Origin: Alphaproteobacteria bacterium | GTDB taxonomy: Bacteria; Pseudomonadota; Alphaproteobacteria; Acetobacterales; Acetobacteraceae | DNA: 64,000 nucleotides | Direction of reading: 5' to 3' | NCBI GenBank assembly: GCA_026400815.1 | Contig: JAPLOI010000019.1 | Span: 1-64,000, forward strand | Program-made: the position numbers and the translations under genes | The notes under the pieces: model-generated | Told to the model about the DNA's origin: nothing | Seen by the model: only the letters and a program-made list of their open reading frames with translations | Databases searched by the model: none | Shown: piece by piece, positions 1-7,969 of the stretch | How the letters are laid out: every line of letters begins with the position of its first letter | Position numbering within the stretch: the stretch's first letter is position 1

Positions 1-7
1 CTTTTTG

Positions 8-31
8 CTTCTTTTTCTTCAGAAAAAGAAG
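8..31. terminator. A-type AT-rich hairpin after hpf (module site 1)
   Basis: Ten-base perfect arms (CTTCTTTTTC and GAAAAAGAAG) around a four-base loop lie 5 nt beyond the hpf stop codon. It is the same hairpin found near 38.0, 42.2, 57.1 and 62.9 kb. Its orientation means any B partner would lie to the left, outside the window. It may terminate hpf transcription, but the downstream U-tract is poor. Confidence 0.6.
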
Positions 32-36
32 AGTCC

Positions 37-618
37 TTAGCTTACTCCGTTCGGATCGATCCAGCCGATGTTGCCGTCGCTGCGGCGGTAGACGACGTTG
101 AGGATGCCGGTGGCGCTGTTGCGGAACATCATCACCGGCTGGTCCGCGAGATCCATGCGCATGACGGCGTCGCTGACCGTGAGCAGGGCGATTTCGGTCG
201 GGGTTTCGGCGACCACCGTGGCGTAGGTGGCGGCCTGGACCTCGCCGTTCCCCGGCGTGTCTTCCTCCTGCTGGAGGACGTATTGGCGGGCGGCTTGCGG
301 GCGTTCGCGGTGGGCGAGGTCGCGGGCGTGGTCGTTCACGCGGCGGCGGTAGCGGCGCAGGCGCTTGGCGATGTGCTCGGCGGCATCGTCGAAGGCGGCG
401 TTGGCATCCGCCGCCTCGCCCTCGCCGCGCAGCATCAGGCCGGGGCCGGCATGGACGTTGATGTCGCAGGTGAAGAAGCTGCGCGCGCGACTGAAGGTGA
501 CGTGGGCTTCGAGCGCGTGGTCGAAGTATTTGGCGGTGATGGTGTCCAGCCCGAGCTCGACGCGCGTGCGCAGCGCTTCGGACAGTTCAACCTGCTTGCC
601 TGAGACCGTGATCCGCAT
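37..618 (-). CDS. hpf: Ribosome hibernation promoting factor, long form
   Basis: This 193-residue protein matches the long HPF type. The N-terminal S30AE/YfiA domain (about residues 1-105, starting MRITVSGKQ) is followed by a short linker and a C-terminal dimerisation domain (about 135-190, with the DQPVMMFRNSATG segment). Long HPF binds the 30S subunit and drives formation of inactive 100S ribosome dimers in stationary phase or starvation. The gene lies 92 nt downstream of rpoN on the same strand, a classic arrangement in Proteobacteria, and may be partly co-transcribed with it. It ends 5 nt before a strong AT-rich hairpin. Confidence 0.93.
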   Translation of the reverse strand: MRITVSGKQVELSEALRTRVELGLDTITAKYFDHALEAHVTFSRARSFFTCDINVHAGPGLMLRGEGEAADANAAFDDAAEHIAKRLRRYRRRVNDHARDLAHRERPQAARQYVLQQEEDTPGNGEVQAATYATVVAETPTEIALLTVSDAVMRMDLADQPVMMFRNSATGILNVVYRRSDGNIGWIDPNGVS

Positions 619-710
619 GGCCGTTCCCGTGGCCTCCCCCCGTGCCCGATCGTTCGGGACCGCCTGCCGGCTTTTGGCGTTGCCGGCCTGCCGGGCGGAG
701 CCGCGAAGGC

Positions 711-2207
711 TCAGGCCGGCACGGCCTTCTCCCGTTTGCGCTGCACCGAGCTGGGTATGCGCAGCGCTTCCCGGTATTTGGCCACGGTCCGGCGGGCAAT
801 GTCCACGCCTTCGCTGCGCAGGGCCGCCACGATGGCGTCATCCGAGAGGATGTCGTTGGCGGATTCACCGTCGATCATGGCCTTGATGCGGAACCTTATC
901 GATTCCGCGCTGTGGGATTCGCCGCCGCCGGTGGCGCCGATGGCGGTGGTGAAGAAGTATTTCAGCTCGTAGGTGCCGCGCGGGGTGGCGATGTATTTGC
1001 TGCTGGTGACGCGGCTGATGGTGCTTTCGTGCAGCTCCGTGGCCTCGGCGATGTCGCGCAGGATGAGCGGGCGGAGATGGGCGACGCCGAGGCGGAAGAA
1101 GCCATCCTGGCGGCGGACGATCTCGCTGGCGACCTTGAGGATGGTTTGCGCGCGCTGCTGCAGGGATTTCACCAGCCAGGAAGCGGTTTGCAGCTTGTCG
1201 GCGATGAAGGCGCGGTCGTCCTTGGTGGCGTTGGCCATGATGCGGGCGGTGAAGCTCTGGTTCACCAGGACGCGGGGCATGGTTTCTGGGTTCAGCTCCA
1301 GCAGCCAGCCGCCATCCTGGGCGCGGCGCATGATGATATCCGGCACCACGGGGGCGGGCGGCGTGGCATCCCAGGTGGCGCCGGGCTTGGGATCCAGCGC
1401 GCGGATTTCCGCGATCATGTCGGTGAGGTCTGCGGCATCGACCTCGCAGAGTTGCATCAGGCGCTTGTGGTCGCGGCGGGCCAGCACTTCGAGGTTGTCG
1501 AGCAGGGCCTGCATGGCGGGGTCGAGGCGGTTTTTCTCGGCGAGCTGGACGGCGAGGCATTCGGCCAGCGAGGTGGCGAACATGCCGGTGGGGTCCAGGC
1601 GCATCATGCGGGCGCGCACGGCTTCGACGCGGGCGAGATCGGTGCCCATGGCATCGGCCAGGGCCTGGGGGCTGGCGGAGAGGCGGCCGGAGGGTTCCAG
1701 CAGGGCGATGAGGTAGGCGCCGATCAGGCGGTCTGCGGCATCGTGGAAGGTGAGGCGCATCTGCTCGCCGAGATGCTCGCGCAGGGTGGGGCCGGCATTG
1801 GCCAGGTCGTCCAGCCCGCGTTCGTCGTCGTCGAAGGTGGTGTTGCCGCCGCTGCCGGTGCGCACGCCATCACCGGCGCCGCCGGGGTCGTAGCTGTTGC
1901 TGTCGTCGATCTCGAGCGGGGCGGAATCAGGGGACGGAAGTTCGCCGGCGGAGGCCGCGGTGGCGGAATCGGCGGGGCCGGTGCCCGGCGGGCCGACGAC
2001 GAGGGCCTGGTCTGGTGCGGGGCGGCTGGTATCGGGCAGTTCCGGGGTTTCATCCCGTTCGAGGAGCGGGTTGCGTTCCAGCTCCTGCTCGACGAAGGCG
2101 GCGGCTTCGAGGTTGTTGAACTGCAGCAGCTGGATGGCCTGACGCAGCTGGGGCGTCATGACCAGGGACTGCGATTGGCGCAGGTCGAGGCGGGGGCCGA
2201 TGGCCAT
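711..2207 (-). CDS. rpoN: RNA polymerase sigma-54 factor
   Basis: The 498-residue protein has the full RpoN architecture. The N-terminal activator-interacting region is Gln/Leu-rich (QSQSLVMTPQLRQAIQLLQ), followed by an acidic, variable region II (about 50-130). Next come the core-binding domain and the C-terminal DNA-binding domain, which ends with the RpoN box (ARRTVAKYRE). It directs core polymerase to -24/-12 promoters that need AAA+ enhancer-binding proteins, typically nitrogen and carbon stress genes. It sits between lptB and hpf, the usual alphaproteobacterial order. A near-consensus sigma-54 promoter lies just upstream (2288-2303), which suggests autoregulation. Confidence 0.96.
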   Translation of the reverse strand: MAIGPRLDLRQSQSLVMTPQLRQAIQLLQFNNLEAAAFVEQELERNPLLERDETPELPDTSRPAPDQALVVGPPGTGPADSATAASAGELPSPDSAPLEIDDSNSYDPGGAGDGVRTGSGGNTTFDDDERGLDDLANAGPTLREHLGEQMRLTFHDAADRLIGAYLIALLEPSGRLSASPQALADAMGTDLARVEAVRARMMRLDPTGMFATSLAECLAVQLAEKNRLDPAMQALLDNLEVLARRDHKRLMQLCEVDAADLTDMIAEIRALDPKPGATWDATPPAPVVPDIIMRRAQDGGWLLELNPETMPRVLVNQSFTARIMANATKDDRAFIADKLQTASWLVKSLQQRAQTILKVASEIVRRQDGFFRLGVAHLRPLILRDIAEATELHESTISRVTSSKYIATPRGTYELKYFFTTAIGATGGGESHSAESIRFRIKAMIDGESANDILSDDAIVAALRSEGVDIARRTVAKYREALRIPSSVQRKREKAVPA

Positions 2208-2287
2208 CAGGCGACGACCCGGTTGCGAATGGCTACGGGCGGCGCGGAGGGGGGCGCCGTGGGTGGGTCAGTGCAAGAAGCATGCTC

Positions 2288-2303
2288 AGCAAGGGGCATG
2301 CCA
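2288..2303 (-). promoter_or_regulatory. Putative sigma-54 (-24/-12) promoter of rpoN
   Basis: On the minus strand the 16 bases read TGGCATGCCCCTTGCT. The sigma-54 consensus is TGGCACG-N4-TTGCW, so only one consensus position differs, and the invariant GG and GC have the correct spacing. It begins about 7 nt after the lptB stop codon and lies about 80 nt upstream of the rpoN ATG. Confidence 0.65.
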
Positions 2304-2309
2304 ACGAGC

Positions 2310-3116
2310 CTACAGGGAAAACCTTTCACCCAGGTAGACACGACGCACATCCTCGTGTGCGACAACCTCTTGCGGGTCGCCCTCCATCAGCACCTGGCCG
2401 TCGTGGAGGATGTAGGCGCGGTCAATGATTTCAAGGGTTTCGCGCACATTGTGGTCGGTGATCAAAACTCCGATACCGCGATCCTTGAGATGGGAGACGA
2501 GATCGCGGATTTCGCCGACGGCGATGGGGTCGATGCCGGCGAGGGGTTCGTCGAGCAGGACATAGCTGGGTTGCGTTGCGAGCGCGCGGGCGATTTCAAC
2601 ACGGCGGCGTTCGCCGCCGGAGAGGGCGAGGGCGGGGGTACGGCGGAGATGGCCGATGCCGAATTCGGCCAGCAGTTCCTCCAGCATGTGTTCGCGCCGC
2701 TCGCGCTCCGGCTCCACCACTTCCAGCGCGGCCATGACGTTCTGTTCCACGTTGAGGCCGCGGAAGACGCTGGCCTCCTGCGGCAGGTAGCCGATGCCGA
2801 GGCGGGCGCGGCGGTACATGGGCAGGGTGGTGATGTCGTGGCCGTCGAGGCTGATGGTGCCGGTATCCGGCTGAACGAGGCCGACGATCATGTAGAAGGT
2901 GGTGGTTTTGCCGGCGCCGTTGGGGCCGAGCAGGCCGACCGCCTCGCCGCGCTTGAGGCTGAGGGAGACGTTCCGGACGACCGGGCGCTTCTTGTAGGTC
3001 TTGCCGACGCCGGTGGCGGCGAGGCCGACGTTGGCGGGTAGGGGCTGGGGGGCTTCCGGCGCGCCTGGAGCGGCGCTGCCGGGCGGGGGCGGGACGACGC
3101 GCAGCGGGGCACTCAT
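2310..3116 (-). CDS. lptB: LPS export ABC transporter ATP-binding protein LptB
   Basis: The 268-residue ATPase carries Walker A (GPNGAGKTT), a Q-loop (PQEASVF), the ABC signature (LSGGERRRVEIARAL), Walker B (YVLLDEPLAGID) and an H-loop (ITDHNVRETL). LptB powers extraction of lipopolysaccharide from the inner membrane with LptF/LptG, which are not in this window. The ATG at 3116 overlaps the lptA stop in an ATGA, which decides the start. It gives a 30-residue Pro/Ala-rich N-terminal extension relative to typical LptB (about 240 aa). It ends with TAG. Confidence 0.95.
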   Translation of the reverse strand: MSAPLRVVPPPPGSAAPGAPEAPQPLPANVGLAATGVGKTYKKRPVVRNVSLSLKRGEAVGLLGPNGAGKTTTFYMIVGLVQPDTGTISLDGHDITTLPMYRRARLGIGYLPQEASVFRGLNVEQNVMAALEVVEPERERREHMLEELLAEFGIGHLRRTPALALSGGERRRVEIARALATQPSYVLLDEPLAGIDPIAVGEIRDLVSHLKDRGIGVLITDHNVRETLEIIDRAYILHDGQVLMEGDPQEVVAHEDVRRVYLGERFSL

Positions 3117-4078
3117 CGGCGGGGGGCCGGCTGGGGTGCGGGGGCAGTGCCTGGGGGCGTGGTGCCGGGGGGTGCAGTGCCCGGGGGGGTGACGCCTTGG
3201 GCGCGGCCGCCGGGGTCGGCGAGCATGCGGGCGACGCCGGTGCGCATGTTCACATCGGCCGCCGGGCCGTTGATCTGGTTCTGGCCGCTGGTGACGCGGA
3301 CATTGCCGATGACGCGGGCAATGCCGGTTTCCGGGAGGTAGAGGGCGCGGTCGCCGCGGATGACGTCGGTTTGGGTGCGGGCTTCCACGTTGCCATAGGC
3401 CTCCAGGCGCTTGAGCTTGCTGCCGGCGCCAGGGGGCTGCTGGCCGGCCTGGGCCTGGGCCTGGGCCTGGGCGGGGGCGGGGGCGGGGGTGGGGCGGGGG
3501 GCGTTGTCGTCCTCGATATAGGCCACCAGCGTATCGGCGGCGAGGCGGCGGGCATCGGTGGTGACGGCGACCGCGTTGCCGCGGCCGACGGCCATGCGCT
3601 TCTGGGCCCAGTATTCCAGGCTGTCGCGCGCGGTGAGGACCTGGGAGGGGGTGGTGAGGCGCAGGGTGCGGCCGGTCATGACCATGACGGCCTGGTCGAT
3701 GTCGTACACCGCGCGATCGCCCACCGCTTCGTCGGTCGCGGTGAAGATGCGGACATTGCCTTCCGCCTCCAGCCGATAGATCTCGTTGCCGCCCTCGCCG
3801 CCGCCGGGAAGGACGGAGCGGGGGGCGCCGGGGGCGGGGGCCGGGGCATCGGCCTTGCGGCGGTAGCGGGCGATGAGGCGGTCGGCGATGACGGTGACGT
3901 TGTCGCGCACGGCACGCGCGTCGCCGGAGGCAATGACCATCTGGTCTGCCTCGCGCCATTCGAAGCCGTCGCGCGCCGTGATGGCGACGGGGCCGCCGCT
4001 GGAGAGGTCGATCTGCTGGGCGGATGCGGGGGTGGCGAGGGCGGCCAGCAGGGCGGCGAGGAGGGCGCGGCGCTTCAC
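3113..4078 (-). CDS. lptA: LptA-like periplasmic LPS bridge protein (OstA family)
   Basis: The protein has an N-terminal signal peptide (MKRRALLAALLAALATPASA) followed by OstA/LptA beta-jellyroll repeats (YRLEAEGNVRIFT and LKRLEAYGNVEART). At 321 residues it is longer than enterobacterial LptA (about 185). The extra length comes from a second repeat unit plus low-complexity Pro/Ala/Gln tracts: a PTPAPAPAQAQAQ stretch encoded by tandem GCCTGG-like hexamers near 3447-3490, and a PPGTAPPGTTPPGT tail. It should bridge inner-membrane LptC and outer-membrane LptD. It has 4-bp overlaps with lptC upstream and lptB downstream, showing translational coupling. Confidence 0.85.
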   Translation of the reverse strand: MKRRALLAALLAALATPASAQQIDLSSGGPVAITARDGFEWREADQMVIASGDARAVRDNVTVIADRLIARYRRKADAPAPAPGAPRSVLPGGGEGGNEIYRLEAEGNVRIFTATDEAVGDRAVYDIDQAVMVMTGRTLRLTTPSQVLTARDSLEYWAQKRMAVGRGNAVAVTTDARRLAADTLVAYIEDDNAPRPTPAPAPAQAQAQAQAGQQPPGAGSKLKRLEAYGNVEARTQTDVIRGDRALYLPETGIARVIGNVRVTSGQNQINGPAADVNMRTGVARMLADPGGRAQGVTPPGTAPPGTTPPGTAPAPQPAPRR

Positions 4079-4758
4079 TTTTTGTCCCCGTTCAGCACCA
4101 GCCGGGCGGGGCCGGTGAACTGCACCACCGCGCCGCGGTCGAGCACGGTGAAGCCCTGGGCATCGAGCACGCCGAAGGGGCCTTCCACATGCACCATCTC
4201 ATGGCCCGCGGCGGCGTTGGCGCTCATGTCCAGGCTGGCGGATTCGGTGACCAGCACGGTGCCGTCATCCCGGTAGAGGGTGACGTCGCCGGCGAGGTCG
4301 AGGCGGTTGGCCTTTTGTTCGTAGATGCCGCGCTTGGCCTGGACCATGAGCCATTCGCCCGATTGCAACTGCATGTCGGCCTTCGGTGCCTCCAGGTCGG
4401 TGCGTTCCGGGCCAACCTGGCGGACGCGGGTGGCGGTGACGGTGTAGGGGCGGCCGTTGTCATCGACGGCCTGGTAATGGGCATCGGTGAGCTGGCCGCC
4501 TTCGGGGGTGATGTCGACGCGGCGGTAGCTGATGCGGTTGCGGTCCCCGGTGCCCTGGATTTCCGGCCAGAAGGCGACCATCAGGAGAAGGCCGAGGGCG
4601 AAGAGGGGCAGGAGGCGCTTGGCCAGGGTGACGAGCCAGCGGCGCTGTGTGCTGGCCAGGCGGGCGGGGCGGCGGTCTTCGCCCAGCTGCCGGTGCAGCG
4701 GGCGGGTGGGGCCGCGCGGCGCGGGGCGCAGGCCGGAGGGCAGCGGGGTGATGCCCAT
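4075..4758 (-). CDS. lptC: LPS export system protein LptC
   Basis: The 227-residue protein has a cytoplasmic N-terminus, a single membrane anchor (about residues 47-64, LLPLFALGLLLMVAFWPEI) and a periplasmic jellyroll domain with the pattern ISYRRVDITPEGG. LptC receives lipopolysaccharide from LptBFG and passes it to LptA. It overlaps kdsD upstream and lptA downstream by one ATGA each. Identification rests on topology, domain pattern and synteny, because LptC sequences diverge strongly. Confidence 0.88.
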   Translation of the reverse strand: MGITPLPSGLRPAPRGPTRPLHRQLGEDRRPARLASTQRRWLVTLAKRLLPLFALGLLLMVAFWPEIQGTGDRNRISYRRVDITPEGGQLTDAHYQAVDDNGRPYTVTATRVRQVGPERTDLEAPKADMQLQSGEWLMVQAKRGIYEQKANRLDLAGDVTLYRDDGTVLVTESASLDMSANAAAGHEMVHVEGPFGVLDAQGFTVLDRGAVVQFTGPARLVLNGDKK

Positions 4759-5741
4759 CAGGCCACGCCCGCGCGCAGCAGGTCGTGGATGTGCAGGATG
4801 CCAAGCGGGCGCTGAGCGGCATCGACCACGAACAGGGCGGTGATCGGGCGCTCGGGCGCGTTCATGATGTGCAGCGCCTCGGCGGCCAGGAAGTCGGGCC
4901 CGATGGTGCGGGGCGCTGCGGTCATGACCTCGCCGAGGCGGCGGGTGAGCAAAGTGGGACCGATGGCGCGGCGCAGGTCGCCATCGGTGAAGATGCCGCA
5001 GAGGCGGCCCTGATCATCAGTGACGCCGAGGCAGCCGAAGCGCTTGCCGGTCATGAGCAGGAGGGCCTGGTCCATCAGCATGTCGGGCGTGGCCAGGGGC
5101 AGGGCGTCGCCGGCGTGCATCAGCTCGCGCACGCGGCGCAGGCGGGCGCCGAGCTTGCCGCCGGGGTGGAACTGGCGGAAATCGGCCGCGCCGAAGCCGC
5201 GGCGGGTGAGCAGGGCCACGGCGAGCGCGTCGCCCAGGGCCATCTGCATGGTGGTGGAGGTGGTCGGCGCGAGGCCCATCGGGCACGCCTCCCGCGCCGG
5301 GGGCAGAAGAAGGGCCACATCGGCCGCGGTGGCCAGCGCGCTGCCGGCGCGGGCGGTGATGGCGACGAGCGGCAGGCCGAAGCGGCGGGAATGGGCGATG
5401 AGGTCGGCCAGCTCTGGGGTTTCGCCGGAATTGGACAAGGCGAGCACGGCATCGCCCGGCACGATCATGCCGAGGTCGCCGTGGCTGGCCTCGGCGGGGT
5501 GGACAAACAGGGCCGGGGCGCCGGTGGAGGCCAGGGTGGCGGCGATCTTGCGGGCGACGTGGCCGGACTTGCCCATGCCGGAGACGACGATGCGGCCGGT
5601 GGCGGCGGCGAGGAGATCGACGGCGCGGGCGAAACCCGCGTCCAGGCCCGCGGCAAGCGCCTGCAGCCCGGCCGCTTCGGTGGCGAGCACGTCTCGGGCG
5701 ACATCGAGGTCGCTCGCCAGGGTTGCGACAGCGGCGGTCAT
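4758..5741 (-). CDS. kdsD: Arabinose-5-phosphate isomerase (KpsF/KdsD)
   Basis: The protein has an N-terminal SIS sugar-isomerase domain (VVSGMGKSGHVARKIAATLASTG, split by SHGDLGM and SNSGETPE) followed by two CBS domains (about 205-325). It converts ribulose-5-phosphate to arabinose-5-phosphate, the first step of KDO synthesis for LPS. The ATG at 5741 gives 327 residues, the usual family length. An in-frame ATG 48 nt upstream would add 16 residues that do not look conserved. It is the first of the tightly overlapping kdsD-lptC-lptA-lptB string, linking KDO supply to LPS export. Confidence 0.93.
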   Translation of the reverse strand: MTAAVATLASDLDVARDVLATEAAGLQALAAGLDAGFARAVDLLAAATGRIVVSGMGKSGHVARKIAATLASTGAPALFVHPAEASHGDLGMIVPGDAVLALSNSGETPELADLIAHSRRFGLPLVAITARAGSALATAADVALLLPPAREACPMGLAPTTSTTMQMALGDALAVALLTRRGFGAADFRQFHPGGKLGARLRRVRELMHAGDALPLATPDMLMDQALLLMTGKRFGCLGVTDDQGRLCGIFTDGDLRRAIGPTLLTRRLGEVMTAAPRTIGPDFLAAEALHIMNAPERPITALFVVDAAQRPLGILHIHDLLRAGVA

Positions 5742-5882
5742 CGGCGGTGCATATCCAGCCAGGAGGTGCGGCGGGATAGGGTGCCGCACGGCAGCGAAGC
5801 TAGGAGTGAGTTATGGTCGGCGCAGCCCGCGGGTCAAGCGGGCTGGCATGCGCGGGGGGCGCACGAGCGCGTTAGGCCCGGT

Positions 5883-6518
5883 TCAGTGGGCGAAGATGTC
5901 GGGCGCTTCCCAGCCCAGCACATCCAGCTGGCCGCGGGCGGGGAGGAAATCGAAGCAGGCATCGGCCAAGGCACGGCGGCCTTCACGTTCCAGCAGGCCT
6001 TCGAGCTTGGCCCAGAGGGCGTGCAGGTGCAGGACGTCCGACGCGGCGTAGGCGAGCTGTTCCGGCGAGAGTTCGGCGGCCCCCCAATCGGAGGTTTGCT
6101 GCTGCTTGGACAGCTCGACGCCGAGCAGGTCGCGGCAGAGATCCTTGAGGCCGTGGCGGTCGGTGTAGGTGCGCACCAGCTTGGCGGCGATCTTGGTGCA
6201 GCGCACGGGGGCGACGCGGATGCCGAGTGCGTGCTGGAGCAGGGCGACATCGAACCGGGCGAAGTGCATCAGCTTGACCACGGCGGGGTCGGAGAGCAGG
6301 CGCTTGAGGTTGGGGCAATCGGCGCCGCGGCCGCCGAGCTGGGGCGGGATGATCTGGACGAGATGGACGATGCCGTCGCCGGCAGACATCTGCACGAGGC
6401 AGAGGCGGTCACGGCGGGAGTCGAGGCCCATCGCCTCGGTATCGACGGCCAGGACGGGGCCAAGCGTGAGGCGCTCCGGCAGGTCGTGCTTGTGCAGGTG
6501 GATCGTGGCGTTGGCCAT
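5883..6518 (-). CDS. rnd: Ribonuclease D, short form
   Basis: This DEDDy 3'-5' exoribonuclease has exo I (VLAVDTEAMGLD), exo II (LMHFARFDVALLQHAL) and exo III (AYAASDVLHLHALW) motifs. The fold covers the whole 211 residues and lacks the HRDC domains of E. coli RNase D, which is typical of the short alphaproteobacterial form. It trims tRNA 3' ends. I chose the ATG at 6518 (MANATIHLHKHDLP); an upstream ATG at 6539 would add seven residues. It lies only about 60 nt downstream of tRNA-Leu(CAG) on the same strand. Confidence 0.9.
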   Translation of the reverse strand: MANATIHLHKHDLPERLTLGPVLAVDTEAMGLDSRRDRLCLVQMSAGDGIVHLVQIIPPQLGGRGADCPNLKRLLSDPAVVKLMHFARFDVALLQHALGIRVAPVRCTKIAAKLVRTYTDRHGLKDLCRDLLGVELSKQQQTSDWGAAELSPEQLAYAASDVLHLHALWAKLEGLLEREGRRALADACFDFLPARGQLDVLGWEAPDIFAH

Positions 6519-6579
6519 GAATTGTATGGTTCCCGCCATCAGGGGTGCCCCCGGCGGGGTGAACCGCCATTCAACCGAT

Positions 6580-6666
<87 letters not shown>

Positions 6667-6852
6667 ATTTCGGCACCCATCCGCGAGGCGGTGCGGGGGG
6701 TGGGCGCGCCGTTTAGCCCCCGCTCGCGCCGGCGTCAACTGGCTGCGGACGAACTGGGGCGAGAAAGAATGGATTGCAGGTGCGGGACGGCATGGCGCTT
6801 GAGGCGGCGGGTTCGGGCCCATATCAAGGGCGGGCGTTTTCGGGAGCGGATC

Positions 6853-7809
6853 ATGAGCGTTGGCGGCAGGGATGTTCGGCAGATCGCCACGGTGTTCGGG
6901 GGCACCGGGTTCATCGGGCGGCATGTGGTGAAGCGGCTGGTGGATGCCGGCCACGAGGTGCGGGTGGCGGTGCGGGATGCCGAGGCGGTGGCCGTGCTGC
7001 GGCCGCTGGGGGTGGTGGGGCAGGTGGTGCCGCTGCATGCCCCGCTGGGCGATGCGGCGGCGGTAGCGCGGGCGGTTGAGGGCGCCAGCTATGTGGTGAA
7101 CCTGGTGGGCATCCTGGCCGAGCGCCGGGCTGGGGATTTCGATCGGGTGCACCATCTGGGCGCGGCGGCGGTGGCGCAGGCGGCTGCGGCGGCGGGGGTG
7201 GCGCGGCTGGTGCAGGTTTCCGCGCTGGGCGCGGATGCGGCGAGCCCGAGCCTGTATGCCAAGAGCAAGGCGGCTGGAGAGGCGGCGGTGCTGGCGGCGT
7301 TTCCGCGGGCGGTGATCCTGCGGCCTTCGGTGGTGTTCGGGGCGGAGGACCAGTTCTTCAACCGGTTCGCGCAGCTGGCGCAGATGCTGCCGGTGATGCC
7401 GGTGTTCGAGGGCGCGACGAAGTTCCAGCCGGTGCATGTGGGCGATGTGGCCGATGCGGTGATTGCAGGGCTGACCCGCGCGGATGTGGAGGGACGGATC
7501 TTCGAGCTGGGCGGGCCGAAGGTGTGGACGATGCGGGAGCTGCTCGCCTGGATCGTGGCGCAGACCGGGCGGCGGCGGATGCTGCTGGATGTGCCCGGCG
7601 CGGTGGCGCAGGTGCAGGCGCGGGTGCTGGAGTGCCTGCCGGGCAAGCTGCTGACTCGCGACCAGCTGATTTTGCTGCGCCGCGACAATGTTGTAGCGCC
7701 GGGAGCGGCCGGGCTGGAGGCGCTGGGGATTGCGCCGCTGGCGGTGGAGCAGGTGGTGCCGGCCTATCTGGCGCGCTATCGGGCTGGCGCTGAACCGACG
7801 GAGCGCTGA
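6853..7809 (+). CDS. NDUFA9-like NAD(P)-binding epimerase/dehydratase
   Basis: The 318-residue atypical short-chain dehydrogenase has an N-terminal Rossmann motif (VFGGTGFIGRHVV) and a modified active site (VSALGADAASPSLYAKSKAAGE, where YAKSK resembles YxxxK). The C-terminal half resembles complex I NDUFA9-family proteins. Alphaproteobacterial members are annotated as complex I NDUFA9 subunit family proteins; their role is probably in quinone or lipid metabolism or complex I assembly. The ATG at 6853 starts directly before the Rossmann domain. It is divergent from tRNA-Leu and followed by a hairpin with a T-run. Confidence 0.8.
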   Translation: MSVGGRDVRQIATVFGGTGFIGRHVVKRLVDAGHEVRVAVRDAEAVAVLRPLGVVGQVVPLHAPLGDAAAVARAVEGASYVVNLVGILAERRAGDFDRVHHLGAAAVAQAAAAAGVARLVQVSALGADAASPSLYAKSKAAGEAAVLAAFPRAVILRPSVVFGAEDQFFNRFAQLAQMLPVMPVFEGATKFQPVHVGDVADAVIAGLTRADVEGRIFELGGPKVWTMRELLAWIVAQTGRRRMLLDVPGAVAQVQARVLECLPGKLLTRDQLILLRRDNVVAPGAAGLEALGIAPLAVEQVVPAYLARYRAGAEPTER

Positions 7810-7811
7810 TG

Positions 7812-7830
7812 GGTCCGAATCGGACCTTTT
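7812..7830 (+). terminator. Intrinsic terminator after the NDUFA9-like gene
   Basis: Six-base arms GGTCCG and CGGACC with a three-base loop are followed directly by TTTT, two bases after the stop codon. The rest of the gap to gltD (to 7969) shows no gene or structure I can name. Confidence 0.6.
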
Positions 7831-7969
7831 ATGCGTGTCGATTTTGGGTGTCTGTTTGGTGTGGCGCCTGAGGGTCGGTATATGGGGCATCAATGCTGAC
7901 GTAATTTGACTCGCCAGCGCGGCGGGGATCGTGTAGCACCGGAATTGGAACTCCGCCGGGAGCTGAACG

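Noticed and set aside
642-3041. 799-residue plus-strand ORF antisense to rpoN and lptB
   Set aside because: It is a high-GC shadow: repetitive Gly/Ala/Val composition, no family features, and it is fully covered by two well-recognised minus-strand genes.
7810-7969. Riboswitch or attenuator ahead of gltD
   Set aside because: Apart from the terminator of the preceding gene I saw no ordered pairing or known aptamer motif.
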